Assembly (NCBI GenBank): GCA_951640165.1
Contig: OX621247.1
Location: 31,222,001 to 31,286,000 of the forward strand
Reading direction: 5' to 3'
DNA length: 64,000 bases
Source of the DNA: Pseudoips prasinana
Lineage: Eukaryota; Arthropoda; Insecta; Lepidoptera; Nolidae
Below the pieces are notes generated by a model. That model saw nothing but the letters and a program-made list of their open reading frames with translations. It had not been told where the DNA came from and did no database searches. The number at the start of each line of letters is the position of its first letter. Position 1 is the stretch's first letter. The translations under genes and the position numbers were made by a program. Positions 9,636 to 22,600 of the stretch are shown piece after piece.

Positions 9636-12530
9636 TCACTTCTTTTTAATGGCACCCTTACATCGGCCACACAGCTGTTGTTCTGTTTTAATCTTCATAA
9701 AGTGTAAATTATATTCCTGTTTAAATATCTTTCTGTACATTGATTCTTTAACAGGGAGAATGTTCTCTTTATTACAGTCTCTATAATACATATTATACAT
9801 CTGTTTGACGGTTAGGTTTGGATCCAAATATTGCTTTTTCTTAGAAAATTGTACCACAGGTTTAGACTCAACTGTTACAAAAGTTTGTATGTGTTTACGT
9901 ACCCTATCCTTTGCTTCGGAGGGTAAGGAATGTGTACTAGCTTCGGAAAGACCTCGTCCATCAGGTTTAGGCATATTCAAGTGGGTCTTCCCTTTATGCA
10001 CATTATAAACTGGCTTCTGAGATATAGCTAATGTTCCTAAGTAAAAATTTTTACACACTGTATGTCGTTCAAACTTTACAGTAAAAATATATCTAAAAGT
10101 ATAATTTCTTTTTATGTTTGCTACTTTGCTATGCTTGATTGTTATTCTTTCAGTAGTGTTGAGTAAAAAATACTTTTTCTCATTGGCATTTAAGGAATAA
10201 AATGCTCTGAAGATGTGTTCTCGTTCTTCATCACTAATTTTTTCATTACATTTGTATTTACAGTTTTTGAGGCAGTCCTTAGTGGTTTTAACTTGTCTCT
10301 CTGCCACATACTTTCCTCGTCTACTGATGTAGGCTTCTCCTCTCTGGTGCTTCATCTTGCGAATATTGCAAGCCCAGCTTTTTGGATCTGGAATTTGACT
10401 TCTAGACCTCTTTTTTGGAGATTCTGGTTCTGTTTGGGATGCATGGTCTTTCTCACTGAAATTGTAAGGGATTTTCTAGTTAGTTTACCATTTATCAAAT
10501 TTCAGAATATTATATTTGCCTAATCTTTTAAGATTGATATTGTGAGCTGCCTACGTTACTTTTACTCATCAAAAGGGTAAAAAAAAGTAGGAATTAGAGA
10601 AAAATATTGAAAAAAAACATTGGGCACAGGAAATCTCATAAATACCTTAAGAAATAGATGATTACTATTTGTAAGTAAAAATTGCATCTATTTTTAATAT
10701 GGTAATTTCCATTTGAAATATTAATATGATTTTTTTTAAGCCCGCAATAGGGAATCTGACCCCTGTATCGCGGAGTACTTTACAAACATGACAAAAATTA
10801 CATCCAGATTCAGAACAACTATTTATGGGTCACATATATAGTTGTCCGGCGCGTGACTCGAACCCGCGACACGAAGCGGCGAGGTGACTGTCTTAGCCCC
10901 TGCACCACATGTGTAGTCAATTTCAACTAAATATCAACTTTGAGCACACTAACTACACATTGATAGAAGACTACATTATCTGGCTTATGTAGTAGGAGAC
11001 AACAAAGTAAATATGAGATTAAGTTACTACTACACATTTCAAATGAGACAACACTAGTTAGAGATTAAATCCTAATGTTAGTACTATCTGGGTTAGTGGT
11101 CACATTATTTTAAAGAATTTTCAAATTGATTCAAGTATTCTTATTATATGTCACAGTACTTAATCAGCTTGGTATTGTCCACAGTTAAAAATAAGCCTCC
11201 CCTAAAGGTGTTGTTCGTTTTGTTTTAAAAATGACAACGCTCGCACTAAGGAATATGATCCCTGTGTCGCAGGATACTTTACAAACATATAATAGACTGA
11301 CACAAATTACATCCAGACTCAGAACAACTATTTATGGGTCACCCAAAAAGTTGTCCGGCGCGGGACTCGAACGCGCGACACGAAGCGGCGAGGCGACTGT
11401 CTTAGCCACTGCGCCACATGTGTAGTCAATTTCTATAATATTGACAGTTGGATGGATTTGCCATAGTCACCATGCTTAGCAGCAGCTAGTACACAGGTGG
11501 CCCTGCTGCCTGACTACCTGGTGTATCCTTTCGCCGCCTTTTGCAACACCCACAGGATGGTACGGGATAGCCTTGTTATTCTTTCTAAGGTGGAAACCAC
11601 ACTGCATCATATGTATATATAATAATGTCCTCCTAGCCGGATTTCGGCCACGGCGGCCAGTCTCAATAGAGATAAGCCATCTGCGCGGGACATATTATAG
11701 TGCTCAAGTGTGTGCGCAAACACAGGAGCACTTTCTATTCCATCACTCTCATGATCCGATGGGATGCCTAGCTACACGACCGGAAAGACGTCAGGTACGG
11801 GACCGACGGCTTTACGCTCTCTGAGGCACGGGGGTTTAATACCGCCAACTGCCAGACTTGGGGCTGATGCTATGAAATTTTTCTTTTTACAGAAAAGTCC
11901 CAAAATCACTTTTGGCCTGACTCGGGATTTGAACCCAGGACCTCGTTTTCTGCGGGTGAACACGCTACCGCTAGACCAATGAGGCAGTATGTATATATAT
12001 GTACTATATGAATCAGCTATCAAGTTTTAGTACACTTATTTAAATTAGAGTTACACTTACTCTGGTTCCTTTTCAACCAACTCGGTCACAGGCTCAAGTT
12101 TAGTCATCAAACACTGTTCTTTAGGATACTCATAGTGGCTATAATAAGACTGCACACCATTGACCAGCATATGCTGGGGCAGAATGACATGTGATGCAAT
12201 CTGTAACGACTGAGTAATATCTGAACTCTGCAGAACTTGTGTCTGACTCTGCAATGGTTGAATGGTCTGCAAACCTTGCTGGCTGATGATAATCTGATTC
12301 TGGGACATTTGAATCTCCTGAGTCTGCATTTCTGTAATATGGGTTGCCACCGGGATCTGTATAGACTCCGATGTTATTGTCTGCTGGTATGTAACTTTAC
12401 CTTGGGATGTTGATAAGGATGGGTGGGAAATGTGGATGATCTGTGGGTTTTGGAGTTTACTGTTTGTTACAGAAGGCTGGTAGACTTGTACTAAGTGGGG
12501 TATTGATGATGAATGTTGAACTTGATCCAT
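9636..12530 (-). CDS. Gln-rich protein with transposase-related basic/Cys domain, two coding exons
   Basis: Coding exons: complement(12061-12530) and complement(9636-10455); the 1604-bp intron has a GTAAGT donor and a TTTCAG acceptor. The join gives 429 aa with one open frame. Residues 1-156 are rich in Gln, Ile, Ser and Thr, like the activation regions of transcription factors. From about 165 the chain becomes basic (KKRSRS, a possible nuclear signal), then WxxN, RKMKHQRGEAYISRRGK, and Cys 218, 222 and 226 (CLKNCKYKC). A second half continues to a CGRC motif (419-422) and a Lys tail. This second part resembles the N-terminal region of a transposase-like protein family expanded in insects; its catalytic part is absent, so enzyme activity is unlikely. 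I infer a domesticated DNA-binding protein. The chosen ATG (12528-12530) lies just inside a TTACTTTCCAG acceptor at 12541-12542, so a 5'UTR exon exists upstream; a GTAAGTAAA donor near 12850-12860 is a candidate. No specific name is justified. Confidence 0.72.
10738..10923 (-). repeat. SINE family 2, minus copy
   Basis: Reverse complement of the same unit, with B box side 'GACTCGAACCCGCGACACGA' in plus orientation. Inside the intron of the Gln-rich gene, same strand as that gene. Confidence 0.82.
11222..11420 (-). repeat. SINE family 2, minus copy
   Basis: Contains 'GACTCGAACGCGCGACACGA' and 'CATCCAGACTCAGAACAACT'. The second copy of this SINE in the same intron. Confidence 0.82.
11628..11988 (-). 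repeat. SINE family 4 (tRNA-derived, ~360 bp), copy 1
   Basis: The head reads on the minus strand with an A box (TGGTCTAGCGGTAGCG) and B box (GGTTCAAATCC), then a body with 'CGACGGCTTTACGCTCTCTG' and 'CATCACTCTCATGATCCGAT' (plus orientation). Body open frames are not genes. Other copies: 39610-39965 (+), 52495-52800 (+), with a decayed piece at 62395-62560. Confidence 0.8.
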
Positions 12531-12540
12531 TATGGTGTTT

Positions 12541-14899
12541 CTGGAAAGTAAGTAGTAAATTAATTTAAGTGTTATCAATAATTTCGTGCAGATAGCTTAA
12601 GACAGGCAATTGTGGAGATGTTTAGGGGATGCCTTTCGACTTATTGCCACTCATAGAATTAAGGGGCAGTGTGAAGTTTCTTTTTTACGAAACAATTCCC
12701 ATTGTGTAAGCTACTTCCAGCAGCTCTCAAGTATCAAGATACATTAAATAAAAATATAATAACCAAAGAATCGCGTTTTTAGCTTAAAGGCTAGTTTAAA
12801 AAGGTACGACGCATATTCACTTAAACCCAGCATTTGCATGTATTAGTAGTTTACTTACAAGTTGTCTTAAAGCGATTAGATCTGAGAATATTATTAAAAT
12901 GCATCTCAATCAGAAAAGTATATTATTATGTATAGCCACTTGAAGCTTATTAATAATACCTACATGTATTTCCCGTAAAGTTTATTTGGAACCCAGCTCT
13001 TAATTTATCCTATAATTATAAATTTTGATATAGCATCTGCTAGCTGGCTGATAACAAATTGCAACAAAATCAACAAAACAAAAAAAACTTCAAAAACTCA
13101 GTCTACAATCATCACACAATTTCACAGAGTACGAAATCTTATTCTATAGTAGGTAGTTTTGCTATCTCTTTTGCTTGCTAAGCAATATGACAGACTAACA
13201 ATATTATTATTGCTAAAAATGTATAAATGTGAAGTGGAACTCTTTTCATAGAAGCCTATAGTGTTGTTATTACGTAAACTTCCGACAAAATGTTGATACA
13301 TATATTTTCATGCTATAATAATGATTTGTTTAACAAATAATAAGTTCTCGACATATCACTATCAGTAATAAAATACATTTTCATGTATAAAAACATAAGT
13401 AAAAAGAATTTTTTGATTAATTACGGTTGATTTACGGATGGCAACATTTTAGCCTCGAGTTACGTGTCAATAAATCGAAACTTATTTTGTTCCTTAAAAT
13501 TACAAAAAATAGTCCATTTTACCTTGTAAGCTTTTTTAACACGCTGGAGTACATAATAGCTCTCGACGAATCAAAAAAATATTGGGTGGTACAGTACATC
13601 CAAGGTTAGGTTATTGGGAAGCATAATATTTTTGTTATGTAGTAATACCTACACTGACATTTTTCACCGAGGAGTTTTGGCGCCAACGCGGAAGCTCCAT
13701 AATCCATAGAAGCCTCGCGTAAAGTCTCCGCTACCTTACTGGGGTAGGACTTTAACTTAACTGTGATGGACTTTATTAGATTTTGCCTGTAAGTCAATGA
13801 CAAAAACGCAATGCCATAATCAGACTATTATTTATTACAACTGAAGGATTTAATAACCACGGTCAATGCAAATTTAAAAAAAATATTAATATCTCCTCAC
13901 GAGCTTTTCCTGGATAAAAGAGGTGAAGCCTTTTGCCAGTTTACAGTGCTTTTGGGTTGTTGTTTCTTACTCACCTAAGGATATACGCCGCTTTTTTTGT
14001 GAATTATGGGCTCGAGAACCATTTGTGCATGCTTCCATAACGAGGTAGGTAGGTACATACCATAAAGTTAGTATACCAACCTAGGTATACTAACTTTATG
14101 GTAGGTAGGTACATATAAGAAATACAAGGTACCTACTCCTAACAGCATCCTGAATATATCATAATATTGGACTCCTAGTGCACCTAGCGATGTATAGTAG
14201 GTACCTATACTTTTGACCCCTAGGTTTTCCCATGTAAAAACTCGGACAGAACGTAAATCTTATACAGCGTAATTTTTACTTGCCCCTATCAACTAGTACA
14301 GTCAACGCCAAACGATGATCAAAATCTGATATTCAATACTAAATAGTGTCTATAAAATGCGTTAGTGTTGTTGTAGTGATACTACTGCCCAAACTCCAAG
14401 ATCATTCATAAATCCAAATCTCTCATCGGGTTTTGATCATCTTTTTTGCCGTTGACTGTACCCTATGTTCCCATTTTAAGTCTATAGCGCCCTCAATGTC
14501 TTCTCTATACAGTCTCCCAAATACTGGCAATTATTAGTTATTTTTTAACGCCAAGCTGTTTAAGTATACCTACTTGAGTCCCGTCCCGTCCAAATCGGTC
14601 AATACATCGAGGCCTACATTGCCAGTTGCTATCTTCGACCCGTAAGGGATCGGATAGGTAAAGCACCTTGTTTGCCATAGGTTTTATTTATGAGCGTCTC
14701 CATGCTTCGGAGGGCACGTTAGCAATCGGTCTCAGTTGCAGTCATTATTAGAACTTGATATACATACAAAAAATTACATCTTTCAAATTTGTACATGTTA
14801 GCTAAGTTGCAATAGACAATTTTGCAAAGCATTTCAGTAGTCTTTTTTTCTGAACATGTTTTATAGTATATTAGACATAAATTTGGCTGTATGGCTGAG
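12541..14899. other. Upstream region of the Gln-rich gene
   Basis: It should contain this gene's 5'UTR intron, untranslated exon(s) and promoter. A minus-strand donor (ACTT|GTAAGTAAA) near 12850-12860 is a candidate. Also holds the palindrome at 14055. No coding region was recognised. Confidence 0.5.
14055..14112. repeat. Near-perfect palindrome
   Basis: TACCATAAAGTTAGTATACC is followed after a few bases by its reverse complement, with GTAGGTAGGTACAT on both outer sides. Would fold into a ~20-bp stem. Confidence 0.85.
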
Positions 14900-15155
14900 G
14901 GCCATAAAGAATATCGTTACCCTATCCATCCCGTTGAGGGAGTAGATGTAGCCACGAGGAAATATACCAGAGAACGGGCAGCAGCGTTCTCCTGAGTACT
15001 ATGACTATCTAACTGCGATCGCCAACCCGCCTGCCACGCGTGGCGATTATAGCATATCCCCCCCCAAATTATAGACACATCCATTGTGGAAATCTTTTGG
15101 GGAGGCCTTTGTCCAGCAGTGTACATCATTAGGCTGACACGATGATAATGATAGA
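14900..15155 (+). repeat. RTE-related non-autonomous repeat downstream of SLC25A21
   Basis: 'CACGAGGAAATATACCAGAG', 'CTGCGATCGCCAACCCGCCT', 'CCTTTGTCCAGCAGTG' and a degenerate GATGATAATGAT end. No coding content. Confidence 0.65.
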
Positions 15156-15177
15156 TGAGACATAAATACAGAATGAA

Positions 15178-15214
15178 TCTAAAGTCGTCTGCATTTAAGC
15201 AGGCGACTTTAGTT
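15178..15214. repeat. Hairpin beside the SLC25A21 poly(A) signal
   Basis: CTAAAGTCGTCTGC - ATTTAA - GCAGGCGACTTTAG: a 14-bp stem with one mismatch. The minus-strand AATAAA (TTTATT at 15213-15218) precedes it in the direction of transcription. Confidence 0.75.
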
Positions 15215-16668
15215 TATTAAAATGGTCTTTCGAGCCGGATATAAAAATAAAACAAGACATAAGTACAATTTATAAAAATATTTAATTATTCGATACATAA
15301 CAAAAATAACATTTCGTCTTATTGAACGAATTAATAACAACAATAAATAATATGTACTCCCATTGTTCAGAAGAATGCCTATCGATTTTATTTGATAAAT
15401 AAATGCTTTAGCACCTGCTATTTCGTTAATATATTATAATAATATTATCTTCATCTGTATAAATGACCGTCAAATATATTGTACGTATTTATAATACTTA
15501 ATTCTAATTTTGGTAAGCTGCTTAAGGCACTTTAATATCACAAAAATATTCCTGTTGGCAATACTGTAGAAGTACTATATAGTTTAATCAGATTTTTTAC
15601 ATGTGACAACCTTTTTATTCGATAGTTAAATATACCACATATAGCGCACACTCTTGGACTTCGTCCTCTGTCGAATTCCATTAATTATTTAAATATGGTA
15701 TTATTTTTATTGGGACTACCTTGTAATTCCTGAAGTTAGATCAATAAAGAGTAACAAAAAATACAACATACAGCATGGAGTTACAAAAAAAATATTCCAC
15801 TTTCCTCCAGAAAAGAGGTAGACAGTATGATATAACGATGTTAGTCTCATAAAACCATAACCATTGAGAATCCCGTAATATGACGTATACGAGCTTTCCA
15901 GGGAGAAACCTGATAGGAATCCGACATTCAAATAAACACGTAGGTACTTCTAGAATAAAAGTGGCAACGAAATAAATTGAATTGTAATAGAAGTCAGGCG
16001 AGATCCAAAAGAATTAAACATTTCAATATAAATTGAATGTAGGTATTTGCTAAATATGTAGTAAAAGAGTTGACGAATGATAAAATAAGATAAAGTTCAC
16101 TTGCGGAGATGCCTATATGGGTAATTCTTGATTAAAAGTTAGTAATATATTTTGCATGTCAATAATATACAAATAACATTTAAAAGAAACAAAAACAGAC
16201 AATATATTCGCATAAGAATAATAGAATCTCTTTTTATATATTACAGATAAATATATTTAATCAAGAACATCAAAATTCTCTTAGGAATAAATGCAACTAC
16301 ACAAAAACACATCATAAAATTGTATAAAATGTAAAAATATTCTTAACAATACTATGTATTTGAGCTGTAAAAATAACACCTTACTTAATTATATTTGTGC
16401 ACAAGTAGTGGTAAATATTCGCCACTTGCATCATATTTTTCTTTTATAATAACATACATCGTAAGCGCCATACTTAATACAAGCATTCCAATCACTAAAT
16501 TCTATACAAACAAGCGAAACACAAATAGCGCAATTAAATAACGCTAGTAGATATACGAAGCGAACAATGTATTATGGCGCTTACGACTTTTGTAATTAAA
16601 TAATCGAATAATTTCGGCAGTCACAAACTAAATTCCCAGACGTCATGTATCAAATACTTGTCTAACGT
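15215..16668 (-). other. SLC25A21 3'UTR and flank
   Basis: Very AT-rich sequence after the stop codon of the carrier. Several minus-strand AATAAA-like sites occur, for example at 15213-15218 and around 15390. No protein-coding frame recognised. Confidence 0.5.
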
Positions 16669-19600
16669 CTACTTTGGTTGAAACTTGTTTTCTAAGAAAT
16701 GGTAAACGTAATCGTAAACCACCAACATGATCGCACCGCCGGGGCCTAACCGCAGCACTTTTGGCAATAAACCTTTGTAGAGGGCACGGAATCTGAAAAA
16801 GAAGAAATAGTATTTTTAGGATATAGCAATGTTGTTCTTTGCCAATATTTTCAAATCGCTGACATAAATAACAGCAGGAGAACTTTGTTTCCTGATACTA
16901 ACACATTGTTAAGATATCTGACTATGGGGCCACTCAAAACAATGCAGAAGGAAACCTTTTCTCTACCTACTTCTATTAGGACAGGTACGGAATTACAATT
17001 CACAGACAAGGTAAGGGACCATACGGTATACCCCATCGGAGATCCTACCGCAGCTAACCACCTTTTTTACCACCCACTTAAGTAATACTTAAGTAAATCT
17101 TAAGTTACTGTTTTTAGGAATTTCATCTTTAGGATTTTATATTCGTGGGTGTTGTTAACCACAACACCCCAGTGTCAGACTAGTTTTAGCCGGCCGGGAG
17201 GACATGGTTTGAAAACTGTTATTTTGTATTGCGGTAGATGGTCGACAGCCAAAGTTGTCACCCACTCGAACTGGTACGCATCCAGGTGATTAATTCAGGT
17301 TCCTCACTACTTCAACACAGTCTCTCACAAAGTTAGGTTCTAACTTAGTACCCCAACCATAATTAAGATGTATTTGTTTTAATTAGAGCCTGTATTTCTT
17401 TGCAAGAGAAAATAAAAGAATTTTGATTTGATATGATTTGATCTTACTAGTATCCCTGCGACCGTTAATTTGAAATACGGACATTTTAATTGGGTGCTAT
17501 TTACGCTAATTAAGGATAAAATCAAACGTATGCAAATTTCAAACTGATGTCTTAGTCAGACATTTCTAGACAATGTGTTTTATACATATATGTGACAGTG
17601 GTTTCCTTAAGGAAATTTCAAATGAAAATTACACACAAAACAACGATGACAACGCATACATTCATGACTTTGTATCTACTAGTGTCACTTATAATCTCAT
17701 TCATTATTCTCACTAATTAGCGAATCATACACTAAAAGAGAATGGATTGTGTTATGTAGTACGTCTCTGACCAAATTATTTTAGACTTCCATACGTACTC
17801 AATAATTTACCTAAAGGCAATAGAGCAGTAATGAATAAATCTAAAGATAAAATAAAGTTGAAATAATATCTATTAGGCATCCTATCTTGAATGAATTGAA
17901 ATTTAATACTTGAGAAGTACTCTATCGACCTAAATCCATTGACACTACTTTTGACAAAACTAATACTATCCATTGACAAAACTAATTTTAACTTAAAAAA
18001 CGACACGGCTATCCATTAGAATTGTTATATATTATGTTTCGAAATGTACCCATATAAATTTAATCGCTTTATCATTGAAAAGAAAATTTTAAGCAGGTTG
18101 AATGTTTATTTTTTGACATTCAGTTTTACAGTTAATTAGACAATAATGCTTGTCATTATCTTCAGACGAGGGCAAGTTTACTCATTACATTTAGAAAATG
18201 GTTATTTTTATTTATTTGATCAAGAATATGGTATCATAGAAACGTTGTTCACATCGGTAATTGTTAAGTAAAGTAGAAGTCGGTTGTACATTTTATAAAA
18301 TATTTACTTTTAGCTACTTACTACATAACACTGACCACCCACAAGAGTTTGGCGACTAGCCATGTAGAAATAAAATATGATTGTCGCTGAATACACGGTA
18401 CTGAAGTGAAATGCATTTACGTCATCGAATGCATATTCATTGTAACATTATATACCTACGTTTGTATAAACTTAGTTTCTTAGTTGGAATTCGGGTATAC
18501 AGTCATGGCATACCGACGAGCAAGCAAGAAAGTACTCGTTATTTATTTTAGCCGGTAGCATACAGTTATATTCTAACAAAGTTGCGCAAACTTTAGAGAT
18601 ATAGACTAATAATAATAATATCCTGGGAAATTATTTCCACACGGCCATCTAATCGCAAACTAAGCAGAGCTTGTACTATGGCAACCAGATAAATGTTAAA
18701 TTACATAGAATACTTTTACTTTTTGTTAATACGTACTTATATAGATAATTACACCCAGCCTCAAACAGACATGTTCATCGAAATCGAATCGAAACCACGA
18801 CTTGTGTTGTGAAAGGCAAGCATTTACCAACTACGCCATCCGGCCCGTCGATTTGATGATTAGTTCTCTATTTGACACATCTATTTGAGTGTTAAAGTTA
18901 AAAAAGCTGTTAAAGATAAACGAACAATAAAAAAAAATTCGTCATCATCATATCAGGCGAAAGACGTCCACAGCTGGACAAAGGCCTCCCCTAAAAGATC
19001 TCCACAATTGCCGGTCTTGCACTATTCGCATCCAGCAGTTTCCAGCGACCCGCACAAGATCAACAGTCTGTCTTGTAAGGGGCCTGCCCACGCTGCGTCT
19101 TCCGGTTCGTGGTCGCCACTCGAGAATTTAATCGTTGATAACCCCAAAATAATCTATACATATAATAAAATCGTTGGAAAGTCGAAACTGTACATTGAAT
19201 ATTTTTTTAAAAGGGTACTTGGGCCGTGATCTACAATCGATATCGAAGCCAAAAATATTGTTTTTAGAATTTTTGTCTGTTTGTCTGTATGTATGTCCGG
19301 GCTAAGCTAAAAAAGTACTGCATGGATTTACTTAAAATTTTGCATGAATATTACTAAGAGGTCGGGTCAACATATAGGCTACATATTATGACACTATCAT
19401 CCAGTATCTCCACATAAATAGTCTACTCATATGTATGGTACAATATCCTAACCTGTTAGAAAACCCGTAAAGATGTAATTATAGTTGAAGTAACTATAAT
19501 TACATCTTTTGGAAAAGAGCTGATACTCTTACACTGCTGGAGCGATATTAAGCAAACATAGCTGAGAACCACCGCAAGGAAAGTGGCTATCAAATGAAAA

Positions 19601-22600
19601 AAAACCGCATCGAAATTGGTTCATCCGACAGACAGACATCAACGTCAAACTTATAACACTCCTCATTTCATGTCGGAGGTTAAAAAAAGTCTAATGAATA
19701 TCCTATTCCCTTTTGGATTCGATTAAAAGAAAAGAAAGATGACGCGGTTGTTTTTGAAAGTTGGTCAACCCACATTGTAGTGGATTTATTTCAACAAAGT
19801 AGACGAGTCGAAAGCATCGAATATGTGTTAATATAATATCTTTGTTCCCGTTATTCGTGACTTTACTTGGCGTTCTGCCCGAGTTCACAGTCGGTAGGTA
19901 TGCACAAAGTACGAAAGTATTTTTAGTTCCAGTATTCACAGTAAGAAGATAATTTAAGATACATGTTGGAGTATTAGCGCCAAAACAAATGGAGTTGAAG
20001 AAGATATTTTTCAATTTAAGTTTACTTTCTCGCTGAAAAATGCGAAAGTAACTCGTCTGTCGTGCTTTCACGCCCAATCTGCTGAACCGATTTACATGAT
20101 ATTTAGTACACAGATAGTCTAGAGCCTGAGAAACAACATAGGCTACTTTTGAGGCGAAAAAAGAATTGTAAGGGGTTCCAAGGGGAATAAAAAGTTGTAT
20201 GGAAGTATCGTCATTTTTAGAGCTGGAAACAATTTTTTTAGGCTGTTCGATATAAACAAAAATGACATTCAATGTTTGTTTTCAAAACTTTTTTCCCTCA
20301 ATGTTGTGTAATAACAGCGCAGCGTGATACGGCGCAGTTTAGGCGGGGAAATGTGCCTAAGTGTGCCTACCTGAACGGGCAGACACGTGAAGGCAGATGA
20401 ATATGCCCCACGGATGCGAATACAGATTTTCGAATGCTACCCAAAGACACTATTCCACGCGGTCGGAGTCGTGGGCACAGCTAGTAAATAAATAACTTAC
20501 TTTAAGTTAACCCGGCCCTAATGGACGACATGGCTTGAACTATAGTTGTACAAGGAAAGGAAAACAACCGGGACCAACAGCTTAACGTGCCCTCCGAAGC
20601 ACAGAGACTGTTAGCATATGTTACCTTTCACTCTTATTCTCCTCCACTGATCCAAAATCGAATCGGCGCCTAAGATTAACTTAAAAAAGGGTGCCAAATA
20701 ATAAATTTGACCTTCATCATCATCATCATCATATCAGCCGTAAGACGTCGACGTGCCCGCGTCCAGCGCATCAATCGTATAATCCAACTCGGCTGGGCAG
20801 CGTTCGGGAAGCTAAGTAATATCTTCTCGTCCCAAATACCGCAGTCAAGTCGAAAGACTTTGACCAGTGTGTGTGACAGTGGTTGCTTACTATGGACCTC
20901 ATTAGACCTCAAGGTCAGCCAAAGAGCAATGGAGAGGACTATGCTCGGAGTAGCTTGCGCGATCGAATTTGATCTAATGAATTAGCATTACTGTTCAACA
21001 GATTTAAAGTGAAAACTTCTTGAAGCAGGATTTTGCCGAGCAGCTGGGTCGATGACGCTGAATCGAGTATACCAGGGGCCAGTTGCCATCAGTAACACTT
21101 CCAGTTCAGCAAGAAATTAGGATTTTTGCAAGTATATCCTGTGGTCATAGCACACACCCATTTTTTTAATAATAGAATTTTATTTTAGATCTCACTTCAG
21201 TTCATTCATGACTATTAATAAAATGTGTATAGTAAATAGCGGCACTCGGCGCGCCTAGATAATGTTAACGTTTCGATTTCATTTCGGCGCTCTTACGTAG
21301 TAGCTTATATACTCTCTGGTAGTATCATTGTTATGTAATATAGAGCAAGATAAATAGGAGCATAGGATGTCGTTCTCTATAGACAAATTAGTTTAACTTG
21401 CTTATTGCTAGAGTACTATATATAAGATAGCAGTCTACCACAAGTAGATCAAAAGAAAACATGTGCAAATGGGGTTACATTCCCACATCACAAAACATCT
21501 GCGAGTGCGGCGTGTCACCCCAAGGTATGGCACATTTATCCGTTTGTCCCTCATGTCCAGTCTCTTGTTCCCTTCAGGACTTGTATGACGCTTCAGCAAA
21601 AGGGGTCAGCGTTGCCCAATTTTAGGAAGATAGAATATAATTCTTACCATCGACACGATAAGAAGAAGAAGAAGAAGACCAGAAGTAGAGATGTTACCTT
21701 CCGTAATATTTGGGATTAATCATATCATTTTAACATAAGATAATACTTCCAATCCTTGACTATGCAGATGCCAGTCATTGCCAGTTATCTAACGGACCAA
21801 CTAGATAAACTTGAACAGCTCCAAAATTTCTGTATACGTTTCATATTCGGATTATGGAAATATGATCATGTCTCCGAGTTTCGTACAAAACTCAAGTGGC
21901 TTCCTATACGCCTCCGCCGGAATACACACATTCTTTCTCTTCTGTATAGTATTTTATTCAATCCTAATACACCAAATTACCTTAAAGAACGCTTCGAGTT
22001 AATAAAGGAGACTGATTGAATGTACCTTCGGTATATTCAGCCATATTTTGTTCTGTACACCACCTACTACCACCGTCTTTCTATTCACTAACAGTTGTGG
22101 TCCATTCATCGGTTGCCTGGAAGAGATCGCTTTTAGCGATAAAGCCGCAACTTGTACTAATTCCATTTAAATGTATTTTTTTACTCTAAGTTTATGTCTT
22201 TGGTGTGTAATAAAGAGTTATCTATCTTTCAGTCCCAGCTTTTAGTTTAGGCTTAACTGATATCTGGTAGGGACATTTATGTTAGGTTATAGCTAAATAA
22301 TCAAATAGGTGATCTCTATGGGAGAAGTACTTCCATATTACAGAATACATTCCAGATTCTGGAAGCGGATGGACTGGAACCGAACGGAGCATTAGAGTGT
22401 GAATATTTCGGTGTTCTTATTAAGGTTCTGGAGCTCACCGGGGAGGGGGAAGTGACGGCGACGAGTGAGTAATGTCACGACTGTTAAAAGCGTCATAGGC
22501 TATGGTATACGAACGGTGATATATGTGAGGTGAGCTAATAATATTTACCTATTGCATCATCATCAATTTAAATAAGTACATCATAAGTGAAAATATTATC

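Noticed and set aside
11914..11988. True tRNA gene on the minus strand
   Set aside because: Same reason: it is the head of SINE family 4, present in several copies with the same body.
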